A stretch of DNA of 64,000 bases from an uncultured Lachnospiraceae bacterium (GCA_945913255.1 CAMEDC010000002.1:1-64000); one strand, 5' to 3'; positions 31,113 to 42,002 are shown, counted from the first letter of the stretch. Notes: generated from the letters alone by a model not told the origin. Program-made: numbers and translations.

Positions 31113-32291
31113 TTATTTCACTTCCTGCAGAAGTGCCATATTGCTGTCAATCAATTCACATCTCTGGGCCACGCACTCCACACTTCTCAGGGGATCGGAA
31201 GGTGTGTTGAACACATAATCCTTCAGTTTTTCCACTGTGGTGGTTGCCACATGCAGCCTGGTGTCAGAAGATGCGTAATAAAGATAGACATCTCCGTTCT
31301 CTCTGGCAATGCAGCCGTTTGAGAACACTACATTTGACACATCTCCCACTCTCTCTCCGCCTCTGGGCCCCATCAGCATTCCGGAAGGCTCTGCAATCAC
31401 TCTGGAAGGATCTTTTAAGTCTGTTGCAAAGGCGTAAAGCACATAGCGGAGTCCTGCTGCCGTGTTGCGGACACCGTGGGCAATGTGAATCCATCCCCTG
31501 TCCGTCTTAATGGGAACCGCACCGGCACCGTTCTTCACTTCCGTGATGGTATGATACTTTCTCTTGCTGGTAATCACTTCCTCGTCAATCACGGGATGCA
31601 TGATATCGTCACAAAGTCCGAAGCCGATTCCGCCGCCGGACCCCGTATCAATGAAATCATCCATGGGTCTTGTGTAGAATGCATATTTTCCGTTCACAAA
31701 CTCCGGATGCAGCACAACGTTCCTCTGCTGGGGAGAGTGCAGTGTCTTTAAATTCGGCAGCCGCTCCCACTTCTTCAGATCTTTCGTTCTGACGATACCC
31801 GCAGCAGCCACAGCCGCCGACAGATCATTGGATGAGGTATCCTTGCTTTCGGAACAGAATACACCGTAAATATACCCATCCTCATGTTTCGTCAGACGCA
31901 TGTCATATACATTTGTTTCCTCGGGGCAGGTATCCGGCAGAAGGATGGGATAATCCCAGAACCGGAAATTATCGATTCCGTTATCGCTCTCCGCTACTGC
32001 AAAGAAAGACTTTCTGTCGTTGCCCTCCACTCTTGCCACCAGATAGAACTTGCCGTCCAGTTCGATAGCTCCTGAATTCATCACCGCATTGATGCCAAGT
32101 CTTTCCTGAAAATAAGGATTTGTCTTCTCATTCAAATCATATCTCCAGGTTAAGGGGGCATGTTCTCTCGTGAGAACCGGATTTACATACCTGTCGTAAA
32201 TACCGTTGTAGAAGTTCCTGTCCACGCTGTTCTTTCTGGAAAGAAGCTCTTCCTGTTTTTTCAGTTCTTCATAATATCTGGGATGTATCAT
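31113..32291 (-). CDS. GH130-family mannoside phosphorylase (4-O-beta-D-mannosyl-D-glucose phosphorylase-like)
   Basis: [21 protein letters not shown]...[35 protein letters not shown]; adjacent to manA. Confidence 0.78.
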   Translation of the reverse strand: MIHPRYYEELKKQEELLSRKNSVDRNFYNGIYDRYVNPVLTREHAPLTWRYDLNEKTNPYFQERLGINAVMNSGAIELDGKFYLVARVEGNDRKSFFAVAESDNGIDNFRFWDYPILLPDTCPEETNVYDMRLTKHEDGYIYGVFCSESKDTSSNDLSAAVAAAGIVRTKDLKKWERLPNLKTLHSPQQRNVVLHPEFVNGKYAFYTRPMDDFIDTGSGGGIGFGLCDDIMHPVIDEEVITSKRKYHTITEVKNGAGAVPIKTDRGWIHIAHGVRNTAAGLRYVLYAFATDLKDPSRVIAEPSGMLMGPRGGERVGDVSNVVFSNGCIARENGDVYLYYASSDTRLHVATTTVEKLKDYVFNTPSDPLRSVECVAQRCELIDSNMALLQEVK

Positions 32292-32374
32292 ATTCTTTCT
32301 TCCTCCCTCTTCATAATTTTCACATACATTCTACCACTATATTTGATAAACTGCCGGATATCCAGTGATGCTTT

Positions 32375-33367
32375 TCACACCGACTTTACACTGGAGCGTT
32401 CCACAATCACACTGTCCACCGTATGGACACCATATCGTTTCTCATTTCCGCCTATTTTGTCAAACAGAATTTTCACCGCTTTCTCCGCCATACGCTTCAT
32501 ATCAACATTGTATGTTGTCAGCTCTCCGGCGAATTTGTGCCCGTGAAGATAATTATCAAATCCGATAACCGAAACATCCTCCGGTACACGCAGTCCCTTC
32601 TCCTGCAAGGCATCATACAGCAGTCCTGCGGATAAGTCCGCATTACATACAAAGGCATCCGGCAGTTCTTCGGGCAGTTCGATATGGAGTAAACCTCCCG
32701 TCTCAATGTCTCTGTCCTCCAGAATCCAGTCCTGCCGCAAAGAGATTCCATATTCCGCCATACCCTTGCGATAGCCAAAGTATCTGTCCATGATGTTCTC
32801 GTTTGCCCTGACGGTTCCCACAAATCCGATTCTTCTATGCCCTCTTTCCAGCAGATACCTTGTGATTTTATAGCCTCCGATATAGTTCGCCGTAATCACC
32901 GCATCGCAGGGCAGATCCGGATACTGGAAATCCAGCAGCACAATCGGAACATGGATATTCTCCAACAGCATTCTGATATAATCATGGCTCATCCAGCCAA
33001 TCACCAGTATTCCGTCAGAATTCCTCTCACCAATCATTTTGGGAAGGCTCTTCTCATCCTCTCCGCTTTCCAGAATCTCAATCATCGTTGCGCTTTTTCT
33101 CTTTGAAACAGCATATGCAACGTGCTGATACATTTCCCAGTAAAAAGAGGCGCCTACCGTCACGTACTTCTCCGATACCAGGACGCCAATCCGCACTTCC
33201 TGCTGTTTGTCATACCGACTGCAGTTATATCCGATTTCCCGCGCTTTACCCAGGATTTCCTCCCGCAGCGTTTCACTGACACCGGGCTTACCGGAGAGCG
33301 CATTGGAAACAGTCACCACACTGACCCCCAGCGCAGCTGCAATATCCTTCAGCTTCACTTCCGCCAT
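32375..33367 (-). CDS. LacI-family transcriptional regulator
   Basis: VKLKDIAAALGVSVVTVSNALSGKPGVSETLREEIL plus periplasmic-binding-like domain. Confidence 0.92.
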   Translation of the reverse strand: MAEVKLKDIAAALGVSVVTVSNALSGKPGVSETLREEILGKAREIGYNCSRYDKQQEVRIGVLVSEKYVTVGASFYWEMYQHVAYAVSKRKSATMIEILESGEDEKSLPKMIGERNSDGILVIGWMSHDYIRMLLENIHVPIVLLDFQYPDLPCDAVITANYIGGYKITRYLLERGHRRIGFVGTVRANENIMDRYFGYRKGMAEYGISLRQDWILEDRDIETGGLLHIELPEELPDAFVCNADLSAGLLYDALQEKGLRVPEDVSVIGFDNYLHGHKFAGELTTYNVDMKRMAEKAVKILFDKIGGNEKRYGVHTVDSVIVERSSVKSV

Positions 33368-33369
33368 AC

Positions 33370-34386
33370 TCAGTGTCCTCCTCTTCTCATAACGGTATCG
33401 CCCTCAATCATAGTTCCTTCCACCAGGCGGATTCCGCCAGGCTCCCTGCCTGAAATCCGCTTAAAGAGCGTACTCACACTGATGTGGGCGATTACTTTCT
33501 CATCGTTTTCAAAGGTTGTCAGCGACATTCCGTTGGAGAGCCGCGCATAGTAATGATCAAATCCCGTGACTGAAACATCCTCCGGCACACGCAAGCCTGC
33601 CTGCATCAGCTTTTCCACCAACAGCTTTGCTGTTTTATCGCAGTTGCAGACAAATGCCTCCGGCATTTGTCCCGGCAGCTCAGCTTCCAGTCCGTAATTA
33701 TCCCCCGATGCTTCTCTGTCAAACAGGATATTCCGCTGTTCCTCGCTAAGCCCATACTTTTCCAGAGCCTTGCAATATCCCATGTACCTGTCCATGTTGT
33801 TTCCGGTTGCCTGTGGTGTTCCCACAAAGCAGAACTTGCGGAAGCCCTGTAAAATCAGCCGTTCCGTCATTTTCTGCATGCCGCCGTAGCCATCCGTCAC
33901 AATATAGTCCACTCCCGGCTGCACATCATAGTAGTCCACGCACACAAGCGGCACACGTGCCCTCTTCCGCAGGGCGTCAAAAAATGCATCCGACAGCTGC
34001 CCGATGGCAATGATTCCGTTCACTTCCACGCCGGGGAACACTTCCGTCGGCTCCTTCTCCCTTCCGGCATCTACAATTTCCAACACCGTAAGGCTTCCTT
34101 TTTGTGTCACTTCCTGTGCCACCCATTTGTAGATATCCATGTAAAAAGAGGGAAACTCCTTCACATAACGCTCCGCCACCACAACTCCGACCATATAGCT
34201 CGCTTTTTCCGGAGATACTCTCTCCATCTGCATATGGTAACCCATCTGCTCTGCTATTTTCAGGATTTTTTCTCTCATGGCGGGGCTGACACCTTTTTTC
34301 CCCTTCAGCGCGTTGGAGACAGTGACAATGCTGACTCCCGCTTCTAACGCGATATCTTCCAGTTTTACCTCTTTTTCACGACCCAT
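33370..34386 (-). CDS. LacI-family transcriptional regulator (paralog)
   Basis: VKLEDIALEAGVSIVTVSNALKGKKGVSPAMREKIL; start at 34386 with AGGGAG SD rather than 34512. Confidence 0.9.
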   Translation of the reverse strand: MGREKEVKLEDIALEAGVSIVTVSNALKGKKGVSPAMREKILKIAEQMGYHMQMERVSPEKASYMVGVVVAERYVKEFPSFYMDIYKWVAQEVTQKGSLTVLEIVDAGREKEPTEVFPGVEVNGIIAIGQLSDAFFDALRKRARVPLVCVDYYDVQPGVDYIVTDGYGGMQKMTERLILQGFRKFCFVGTPQATGNNMDRYMGYCKALEKYGLSEEQRNILFDREASGDNYGLEAELPGQMPEAFVCNCDKTAKLLVEKLMQAGLRVPEDVSVTGFDHYYARLSNGMSLTTFENDEKVIAHISVSTLFKRISGREPGGIRLVEGTMIEGDTVMRRGGH

Positions 34387-34396
34387 TTGTCTGCTC

Positions 34397-34479
34397 CCTG
34401 TCTGTTCCGCACCTGTTTCTTTCTGTTCTGCACCTAACTTTTTCCTGCTCCGCGCCTGCTTTCCTGCTCCGCGCCTGTT
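34397..34479. repeat. Degenerate ~19-22 bp tandem repeat between GH36 and lacI genes
   Basis: TTTCCTGCTCCGCGCCTG occurs twice exactly; two further diverged copies (CTGTTCTGCACCT, CTGTTCCGCACCTG). Confidence 0.6.
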
Positions 34480-34480
34480 T

Positions 34481-36667
34481 TTACTCTGGCACCGCTTCGA
34501 TTTCCATAACAAGGCTCATAAAGTCATGCATCCCGCCCGGAATCCGGACACCCGCATTCATGAGAACCGCACCGGTGTAACGCTTTCCGTTAATTTCATA
34601 AAGTCGGTCTGCATCCAACCCCTGCAATCTTAACAATCGACTTTTCTCATTCGGATAAGCCAGAACTCTCACATAAAACAGGAGTGCCTTTGTCTTATCC
34701 TTGCTCACAAACATCCAGCTGTCTGCCTCATTCTGCGGCAGTCTTGACAACAACCGGTAATAGTCCCCCTCCGCAACCAACGGATAATATTTATGATAGG
34801 TTATCGTCTGCTCCTTCACCATCTCCTTTTCGGCATCGGAAAGTTTAGTCATATCCAGCTCATAGCCAAAGGTACCGGACATTGCCACAAGTCCCCTCGT
34901 CTCAAAAGGAGTGACGCGCTGTACCGTATGATTGGGGCAGACACTCACATGAGAGCCCATACAGGAAACGGGATAAACCAGTGCCGTCCCCTCCTGAATG
35001 GTCAGCCGCTCGATGGCATCCGTATCATCGGAAGTCCATATCTGAGGGCTGTAATAAAGCATACCCGGATCAAACCTCGCTCCGCCGCCGGAACAGTTCT
35101 CCAGAAGCAGCTCCGGAAAATCCGTCACCAGTCTCTCCTGCATTCTGTAGACTCCCAGCATATAGCGGTGCATCAATTCGCCCTGCCTGTCGCTCTCAAG
35201 TGCTGCACTGCCAAGGGTTGTCAGCTGTCTGTTCATATCCCACTTCACATAGGAGATATCCGCACTCTTCAAAATATCACAGAGCATCTGATAAACGGCA
35301 TCCGCCACTTCCGGTCTTCCGATATCCAGCACATACTGGGCACGACTCTGGGTGATGTTTCTTCCCGGTATCTGAATGGCCCAGTCAGGATGTTTCCGGA
35401 ATAATTCGGAGTCCGGGGAAATCATCTCCGGCTCAAACCAGATACCGAATTTCATTCCCTTTTTTTTCACATTGTCAACCAGCAGCTTCAATCCGCCCTT
35501 TAACTTTTGCTCATTGACAAACCAGTCGCCCAGGGAATTGTCATCAGAATTCCTCTTTCCGAACCAGCCGTCATCCATAACAAGCATTTCCACGCCCAGT
35601 CGGGATGCCTCCTCTGCAATGGCAAGCAGTTTTTTTTCATCGAAATCAAAGTAGGTACCTTCCCAGTTATTGATCAAGATGGGACGCGGCTTTTTCACAT
35701 AGGGACTTCTGATTAAATGTTCTCTGTATAAATCGTGGAAGGTTCTCGTCATCTTGCCGAGACCTTCTGCCGAATACACCATTACCACTTCAGGCGCCGT
35801 AAAAGAATCCCCGGGCAGAAGCTTCCAGGTAAAGGTATCGGGGTGAATGCCCATCGTCATTCTGATGCAGTCAAACTGGTTCTTCTCCACTTGTGCCAGG
35901 AAAGAACCGGAATAGACAAAATTCATGGCATAAACCTCTCCCATCTCCTGATTGGTCTCCGGGGTTACAAGCGCCATGAAAGGGCTTTCCTGGTGGCTTG
36001 ATTCTCCCTTGGAGGAAGCAATATTCTGCCTGCCATAGCCCACCGGCATCCTCTGAATATGCCGCTCCCTCGCCCAGGAGCCGAACAATCCGAGTACTTC
36101 AAAATTTCTGTCCTCCATATCCAGGCAGGCACTGTATACCTTCTCCAGATAAAAAGGTTCTTTGCCGTTATTTCTTACGAGCACACTGCGTGTAATGGCA
36201 TCCAGCCTTTCAAATACCGTATACTGGAGGCAGACCTCCATCCCCAGCAGTACATCCTCGCAGTACAGCTTCAGAGTCGTACATTCTTCCCCGCTTCCCC
36301 AGGTTGCAGGCAGACCCTCCAATGCAGGCTTTCCGACTTCTATCTCAAAGCGGCGGTACACCAGTTCGCTGGCCTTATGTCCCTGCATGCTTCTGACGCA
36401 GAAAGCCGCTTCTCTGTAATCTCCCATACCGCTCTCCGGATATTCCATCGGTCTCACATCCAGGAAAGTATTCTCCTCACGCTTATTGGTACTGGGAACA
36501 AAAGGCGGCTCATCCTCCCGCAGCAGATAGCGGATATCCGTCGAATCAATCCGTTTTCCATAGTATAAATGACACAGGAATCTGTCATCTACCACTGCAA
36601 TCCCATACGTGGTGTTTGGTGTATGCAATAAAAACACTTTTTGTTCTTCATCAAATAAAATAGCCAT
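34481..36667 (-). CDS. Alpha-galactosidase, GH36
   Basis: 728 aa; MLVMDDGWFGKRNSDDNSLGDWFVN, YVKWDMNR, LENCSGGGARFDPGMLYYSPQIWTSDDTDAIER. Confidence 0.95.
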   Translation of the reverse strand: MAILFDEEQKVFLLHTPNTTYGIAVVDDRFLCHLYYGKRIDSTDIRYLLREDEPPFVPSTNKREENTFLDVRPMEYPESGMGDYREAAFCVRSMQGHKASELVYRRFEIEVGKPALEGLPATWGSGEECTTLKLYCEDVLLGMEVCLQYTVFERLDAITRSVLVRNNGKEPFYLEKVYSACLDMEDRNFEVLGLFGSWARERHIQRMPVGYGRQNIASSKGESSHQESPFMALVTPETNQEMGEVYAMNFVYSGSFLAQVEKNQFDCIRMTMGIHPDTFTWKLLPGDSFTAPEVVMVYSAEGLGKMTRTFHDLYREHLIRSPYVKKPRPILINNWEGTYFDFDEKKLLAIAEEASRLGVEMLVMDDGWFGKRNSDDNSLGDWFVNEQKLKGGLKLLVDNVKKKGMKFGIWFEPEMISPDSELFRKHPDWAIQIPGRNITQSRAQYVLDIGRPEVADAVYQMLCDILKSADISYVKWDMNRQLTTLGSAALESDRQGELMHRYMLGVYRMQERLVTDFPELLLENCSGGGARFDPGMLYYSPQIWTSDDTDAIERLTIQEGTALVYPVSCMGSHVSVCPNHTVQRVTPFETRGLVAMSGTFGYELDMTKLSDAEKEMVKEQTITYHKYYPLVAEGDYYRLLSRLPQNEADSWMFVSKDKTKALLFYVRVLAYPNEKSRLLRLQGLDADRLYEINGKRYTGAVLMNAGVRIPGGMHDFMSLVMEIEAVPE

Positions 36668-36871
36668 ATACCCTCCACATTTGCTTCGCTTAAATTATAT
36701 TTGTTTTTAATTATATTTTAATTTATTTTTAGGTGCTGTCAATACATAAATAAGTTAATTAATAAAAACAGGAATAAACTGATGTATAAATGCAGTCGGG
36801 AATCCATGCATAATCTCCAAAGAAAATACCATTCTGAAAAAAAGAGTTGTTAAAATAAATCACTTTGCAAA

Positions 36872-36908
36872 GAACCGGATGTAAAGATATTCTCTCTACA
36901 TCCGGTTC
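36872..36908 (-). terminator. 12-bp stem hairpin downstream of clpB
   Basis: GAACCGGATGTA...TACATCCGGTTC. Confidence 0.65.
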
Positions 36909-36920
36909 GTAATTCATCTT

Positions 36921-39512
36921 TCAGGCTGTCTTGATCGCCGATGCAGTCAGCTGACCATCCTCCACAGCAATCTGAATGACATCACCCTCATCCACCTGAT
37001 CTGCCAGAATCAGCTTTGCCGCAAGGGTTTCCACATGCTTCTGGATATACCGCTTCAAAGGACGTGCGCCATATACAGGGTCGTAGGCATTATCCGCAAT
37101 GAACTGCTTTGCTTCCGGTGTCAGTTCCAGTGTAAGTTCCCTGTCCGCCAGCCGCTTGTTTAAATCTGCCACAATCAAATCGACTATGCCGCCGATATTA
37201 TCCCTGGTCAAAGGCTTGAACAAAATCGTCTCATCCAGACGGTTCAAAAACTCCGGTCTGAAATGGTTTCTCAGATCATTCATGACCAGTTCCTCTGCCT
37301 GAGGGCTAATGGTTCCGTCTTCCTGGATGCCTTCCAGCAGATAGTTCGCACCGATGTTGGAAGTCATAATCAGAATAGTATTCTTAAAGTCCACCGTTCT
37401 GCCCTGGGAATCGGTAATACGTCCATCATCCAGTACCTGCAAAAGCACATTGAACACATCCGGATGCGCTTTCTCAATCTCATCAAAGAGCACAACACTG
37501 TAGGGCTTTCTCCTGACCGCTTCCGTCAGCTGTCCGCCCTCTTCATATCCCACATATCCGGGAGGTGCTCCAATCAGACGCGAGACAGAATACTTCTCCA
37601 TATATTCACTCATGTCAATACGAACCATATTGTTCTCATCGTCAAACAGGGCCGCCGCAAGGGATTTTGCCAGCTCCGTCTTACCGACACCGGTAGGTCC
37701 CAGGAACAGGAAGGAACCGATGGGCTTCGTGGGGTCTTTGATACCCGCCTTGGAACGGATGATTGCCTCCGTTACCTTGGTGACACCTTCCTCCTGTCCG
37801 ATGACACGCTTGTGCAGTTCCTCGTCCAGGTGAAGCGTCTTGTTTCTCTCGCTCTCCGTCAGCTTTGCCACCGGAATTCCCGTCCAACGGGAAATAATTC
37901 TGGCGATTTCCTCATCGGATACCTTCTCATGCACCAGGGAAAGCTCTGCATCTCCTGACTTTGCCTCTTCCTGCTCCAGCTGCTTTTTCAGACTGGGCAA
38001 TTTGCCGTAGGAAAGTTCTGCCGCCTTCTCCAGATTACCTTCCCGCTGCGCAATCTGTATCTCATTGTTGACGCTGTCAATTTCCTCACGCAGTTTGGAA
38101 AGTTTATCCACAGATGCTTTCTCATTGTCCCACTGGGCCTTTTTGCCCGCAAATTCTTCTTTCAGTTCCGCCAGTTCCTTCTGCAAATCCGCCAGCCGCT
38201 CACTGCTCAGTCTGTCATCTTCCTTCTTCAGAGCCGCCTCCTCGATTTCCAGCTGCATAATCTTTCTCTGCAGTTCATCCAGTTCCGTAGGCATGGAATC
38301 CAGTTCTGTCTTAATCAATGCGCAGGCCTCATCCACCAAATCGATTGCCTTGTCCGGAAGAAATCTGTCGGAAATATATCGGTTGGACAGCACTGCCGCG
38401 CTCACCAGAGCGTTGTCCATGATTTTCACACCATGGTATACCTCATAGCGCTCCTTCAGTCCTCTTAGGATGGAGATGGTATCTTCCACCGTGGGCTCCT
38501 CTACCATAACCGGCTGGAAACGACGTTCCAGAGCTGCATCTTTCTCAATATACTGTCTGTACTCATCCAGTGTCGTTGCACCGATGCAGTGCAGTTCACC
38601 CCTTGCAAGCATGGGCTTTAACATATTGCCCGCATCCAAAGCGCCGTCCGTCTTTCCTGCACCCACAATGGTGTGCAGTTCATCGATAAACAGAATAATC
38701 TGCCCATCGCTGTTCTTTACATCCTCCAGCACCGCTTTCAGACGTTCCTCGAATTCGCCTCTGTACTTGGCTCCTGCCACAAGGGCACCCATATCCAGTG
38801 CAAATATCTTCTTATCCTTTAAGCCCTGCGGCACATCCCCTCTGACAATACGCTGTGCAAGGCCTTCCACCACGGCGGTCTTGCCGACACCGGGCTCACC
38901 AATCAGCACAGGATTGTTCTTGGTCTTCCGAGACAGAATGCGGATAATATTTCTGATTTCGCTGTCTCTGCCAATAACCGGATCAAGCTTCTGATTTCTT
39001 GCCTTCTCCACCAGCTCCTGCCCGTATTTCTCCAGGGTGTCATAGGTCGCCTCCGGGTTGTCGCTGGTCACGCGCTGATTGCCGCGTACTGTGGACAACG
39101 CCTGCAAAAAGCGTTCTCTGGTAATGCCGTACTCCTTCCAGATTTGTGCAATCTCCCTGTTCGGATTCTTAATCATGGCAAGGAATAAATGCTCCACGGA
39201 GACATATTCGTCCCCCAGCTGCTTCGCCTCATCTTCAGCACTGACAAGAACCTTGTTCAGATCCTTTCCCACATAGACCTGTCCGCCCTGTACCTTGGTA
39301 CGTTTAGCGAGTGCCTGCTCCACCCTGTTCACAAAGTGTTCCTTCTGAATCTCCATCTTCTCAATCAGTTTCAAAATCAGGCTGTCTTCTATGGTCAGGA
39401 GACTGTACAGCAAATGCTCCTGCTCTATCTCCTGATTGCCATACTCATAAGCCAGTTTCTCACATCCCTCAACTGCCTGCATGGACTTCTGCGTAAATTT
39501 CTGTATATTCAT
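36921..39512 (-). CDS. clpB: ATP-dependent chaperone ClpB
   Basis: 863 aa; two AAA modules ([33 protein letters not shown]), M-domain, Clp_N. Confidence 0.95.
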   Translation of the reverse strand: MNIQKFTQKSMQAVEGCEKLAYEYGNQEIEQEHLLYSLLTIEDSLILKLIEKMEIQKEHFVNRVEQALAKRTKVQGGQVYVGKDLNKVLVSAEDEAKQLGDEYVSVEHLFLAMIKNPNREIAQIWKEYGITRERFLQALSTVRGNQRVTSDNPEATYDTLEKYGQELVEKARNQKLDPVIGRDSEIRNIIRILSRKTKNNPVLIGEPGVGKTAVVEGLAQRIVRGDVPQGLKDKKIFALDMGALVAGAKYRGEFEERLKAVLEDVKNSDGQIILFIDELHTIVGAGKTDGALDAGNMLKPMLARGELHCIGATTLDEYRQYIEKDAALERRFQPVMVEEPTVEDTISILRGLKERYEVYHGVKIMDNALVSAAVLSNRYISDRFLPDKAIDLVDEACALIKTELDSMPTELDELQRKIMQLEIEEAALKKEDDRLSSERLADLQKELAELKEEFAGKKAQWDNEKASVDKLSKLREEIDSVNNEIQIAQREGNLEKAAELSYGKLPSLKKQLEQEEAKSGDAELSLVHEKVSDEEIARIISRWTGIPVAKLTESERNKTLHLDEELHKRVIGQEEGVTKVTEAIIRSKAGIKDPTKPIGSFLFLGPTGVGKTELAKSLAAALFDDENNMVRIDMSEYMEKYSVSRLIGAPPGYVGYEEGGQLTEAVRRKPYSVVLFDEIEKAHPDVFNVLLQVLDDGRITDSQGRTVDFKNTILIMTSNIGANYLLEGIQEDGTISPQAEELVMNDLRNHFRPEFLNRLDETILFKPLTRDNIGGIVDLIVADLNKRLADRELTLELTPEAKQFIADNAYDPVYGARPLKRYIQKHVETLAAKLILADQVDEGDVIQIAVEDGQLTASAIKTA

Positions 39513-39666
39513 AATAAATCCCCCTTTCCGGTTGTCCTATTTGCCTTTTTTGATTGTTCTTCCGGTTATCATTCCGGGTTCGCACTCCGGTTATTATCCT
39601 GGTTATTCTTGATTGGTTCCTATTCTCTTTTGTCTGTTCTATAACTAATATAGCATAAGTGTTCTA

Positions 39667-40089
39667 TTATGCAATAAAGAAAGTATAAACTTTTTCGGAA
39701 GAAATTAAAATCCCCAAAACTTCAACAGCCTCCAGAGCCTTCTGTACCCTTCCGGTACAGTGTCCGCACATCATTCCCTCAATTGTCATTACCTTTGTCA
39801 TACTCTTTTCCTTCCTTTCCTCATAAAATTCCATTTTATTTTCATTTCCTATCCTTACATCGATAGACTGTCCGCTCATTGTTTCCGTCACTTCTGTCGA
39901 ACCGTCACCGGCCTCCTGCGTTGCATCCGGCGCTTCCAGTTTTTCCTGCGAACCTTTTACCACTTCCGGCTTTTGCCTCACTTCTGCCGCAGCGCTCCTC
40001 CTCTTCACTGGCTTCTCAAACCCACTCTTAAATCCTCTCAGCCGCAGCGCATTTCCGATATATGATACCGTTCCTTCATACTGCCTCAC
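39667..40089 (-). pseudogene. copA C-terminal remnant plus truncated HMA (CopZ-like) remnant
   Basis: GTVSYIGNALRLRGFK resembles the CopA C-terminus (SVVGNALRLRxFK); MTKVMTIEGMMCGHCTGRVQKALEAVE is an HMA start that is cut and followed by VLGILISSEKVYTFFIA*. Confidence 0.65.
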
Positions 40090-40132
40090 ATTCTGCCGCC
40101 GGTGACGGCAATTAGTCTAAGAGCTTTTCCTC

Positions 40133-40465
40133 CTATTTTAACTTCTTCACCGGTTCCACCGCCTCATCCACCACGGCTGTATTCCCTTTCTGTATTTCCC
40201 CAACCACACAGGTTTCCATATGCTCCTGCAAAATCAGATATCCGAAAGCCTGCAGCGCACTCTCCACCGCAGCAATCTGCGTCAGGATATCTCCGCAATA
40301 GCGGTTTTCATCCAGCATTTTCCCAATTCCGTTCAGTTGACCCATCATCCGGCTCAAACGGTTTTTCAGCTGTCTTAACTCTTTTTCATCCCTGGGCGTC
40401 GCCTTCTGATGACAGCAGCAACTATTTTCTGCAGAATTCTCCTTATCCTTATTATTTCCCGACAT
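40133..40465 (-). CDS. csoR: CsoR-family metal-sensing repressor (DUF156)
   Basis: LKNRLSRMMGQLNGIGKMLDENRYCGDILTQIAAVESALQAFGYLILQEHMETCV with conserved Cys/Cys ligands; likely start 40465. Confidence 0.85.
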   Translation of the reverse strand: MSGNNKDKENSAENSCCCHQKATPRDEKELRQLKNRLSRMMGQLNGIGKMLDENRYCGDILTQIAAVESALQAFGYLILQEHMETCVVGEIQKGNTAVVDEAVEPVKKLK

Positions 40466-40540
40466 ATCTCTCCTATCCCTTCTTCTACACTGATACACAA
40501 TCTACACAAGTCACAACCGCGTCTGTATTGGTTACGCAAA

Positions 40541-40602
40541 ATACCCCACAGGGGTATCCCGTATCCTCTCACGGGATATACCCCCATAGGGTATTTTGTC
40601 AA
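40541..40602 (-). promoter_or_regulatory. csoR promoter with two CsoR-type operator palindromes
   Basis: ATACCCCACAGGGGTAT (40541..40557) and ATACCCCCATAGGGTAT (40578..40594). -35 TTGACA (40602..40597), 16 bp, -10-like TATATC on the minus strand. Confidence 0.75.
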
Positions 40603-40654
40603 GTGCTCTGTTTATTTCTTGCTTTAGGTTCTTGCTGCTTACCAGGCAAAGTAC

Positions 40655-41971
40655 CTAGATGCTTGCGAAGCCGCCCTCCAGATCCTCAATAATATCATCG
40701 ATATTCTCAGTTCCGATGGAAAGGCGGATTGTATTGCGGTAAATGCCCTGTTCCTTTAATTCCTCATCGCTCAGCTGTGCATGTGTTGTGGAAGCCGGAT
40801 GAATCACCAGACTCTTTACATCTGCAACATTTGCCAGCAGAGAGAACAACTCCAGATTGTCAATGAACTTCTTTGCTTCTTCCTCTCCACCCTTGATTTC
40901 AAAGGTAAAGATGGAGCCGCCGCCCTTCGGGAAATACTTCTTGTAGAGAGCCTGCTGCACAGGGTCGTCGGAAACGGAAGGGTGATGTACCTTTTCTACC
41001 TTGGGATGCCTGTTCAAATATTCCACAACCTTCAGTGCATTTTCCACGTGACGCTCCACTCTCAGAGAAAGCGTTTCCAGTCCCTGCAAAAAGAAAAATG
41101 CGTGGAAAGGAGAAAGTGTTGCACCGGTATCTCTCAAAAGAATGGCACGGATTGCCGTCACAAAAGCAGCCTGAGGCAATGCCTCTGCAAAGTTTACACC
41201 GTGATAGCTGTCATTGGGTGTCGTCAGATGAGGAAACTTGCCGCTTGCTTTCCAGTCAAATTTTCCGCTCTCAATAATCACACCGCCAATCGTTGTTCCG
41301 TGTCCGCCGATAAATTTTGTCGCGGAATGAACCACGATATCTGCCCCATACTCAAAGGGTCTCACCAGATAAGGCGTTGCAAAGGTATTGTCCACCACCA
41401 GAGGGATTTTGTGTGCATGCGCAATCTCCGCAAGCTTCTCAATGTCTACCACGTCGGAATTGGGATTTCCAAGTGTCTCGATATAGACAGCCTTTGTATT
41501 CTCTCTGATTGCATTTTCCACAGCATTAAGATCAAATGGGTCAACAAAAGTAGTGGTAACGCCGTAATCAACCAGTGTATGTGCCAGAAGATTATAGGTT
41601 CCTCCGTATATATTGTTGGCACATACAATATGGTCACCGGATTTTGCAAGATTCTGAATTGTGTATGTAATGGCAGCCATACCGCTTCCGACAGCAAGCG
41701 CTGCTGTTCCGCCTTCCAAAGCTGCAATTCTCTTTTCAAACACATCCTCCGTGGGATTGGTCAGACGCCCATAAATATTTCCGCTGTCAGCAAGTCCGAA
41801 ACGTGCCGCCGCATGATCACAGTTTCGGAATACATAGGAGGAAGTCTGGTAAATAGGCACTGCCCTCGCATCCGTAACGGGATCCGGCTGTTCCTGTCCA
41901 ACATGTAACTGTAATGTCTCAAATCTTAAGTTTCTCTCTGCATAGGGTTTCTTACTCATCGTTTTCTCCAT
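40655..41971 (-). CDS. metY: O-acetylhomoserine aminocarboxypropyltransferase/cysteine synthase-like
   Basis: 438 aa; FETLQLHVGQEQPDPVTDARAVPIYQTSSYVF, VVHSATKFIGGHGTTIGG PLP lysine region. Confidence 0.92.
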   Translation of the reverse strand: MEKTMSKKPYAERNLRFETLQLHVGQEQPDPVTDARAVPIYQTSSYVFRNCDHAAARFGLADSGNIYGRLTNPTEDVFEKRIAALEGGTAALAVGSGMAAITYTIQNLAKSGDHIVCANNIYGGTYNLLAHTLVDYGVTTTFVDPFDLNAVENAIRENTKAVYIETLGNPNSDVVDIEKLAEIAHAHKIPLVVDNTFATPYLVRPFEYGADIVVHSATKFIGGHGTTIGGVIIESGKFDWKASGKFPHLTTPNDSYHGVNFAEALPQAAFVTAIRAILLRDTGATLSPFHAFFFLQGLETLSLRVERHVENALKVVEYLNRHPKVEKVHHPSVSDDPVQQALYKKYFPKGGGSIFTFEIKGGEEEAKKFIDNLELFSLLANVADVKSLVIHPASTTHAQLSDEELKEQGIYRNTIRLSIGTENIDDIIEDLEGGFASI

Positions 41972-42002
41972 TCTGCCGGTCTGCGGCTCCCGCTTTTATT
42001 TC

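Noticed and set aside
34387-34512. N-terminal extension of the second LacI ORF
   Set aside because: Extension is encoded by a tandem repeat and overlaps GH36; ATG at 34386 with AGGGAG SD directly precedes the HTH.
40781-41908. 375 aa plus-strand ORF opposite metY
   Set aside because: Antisense shadow of a clear PLP-enzyme gene.
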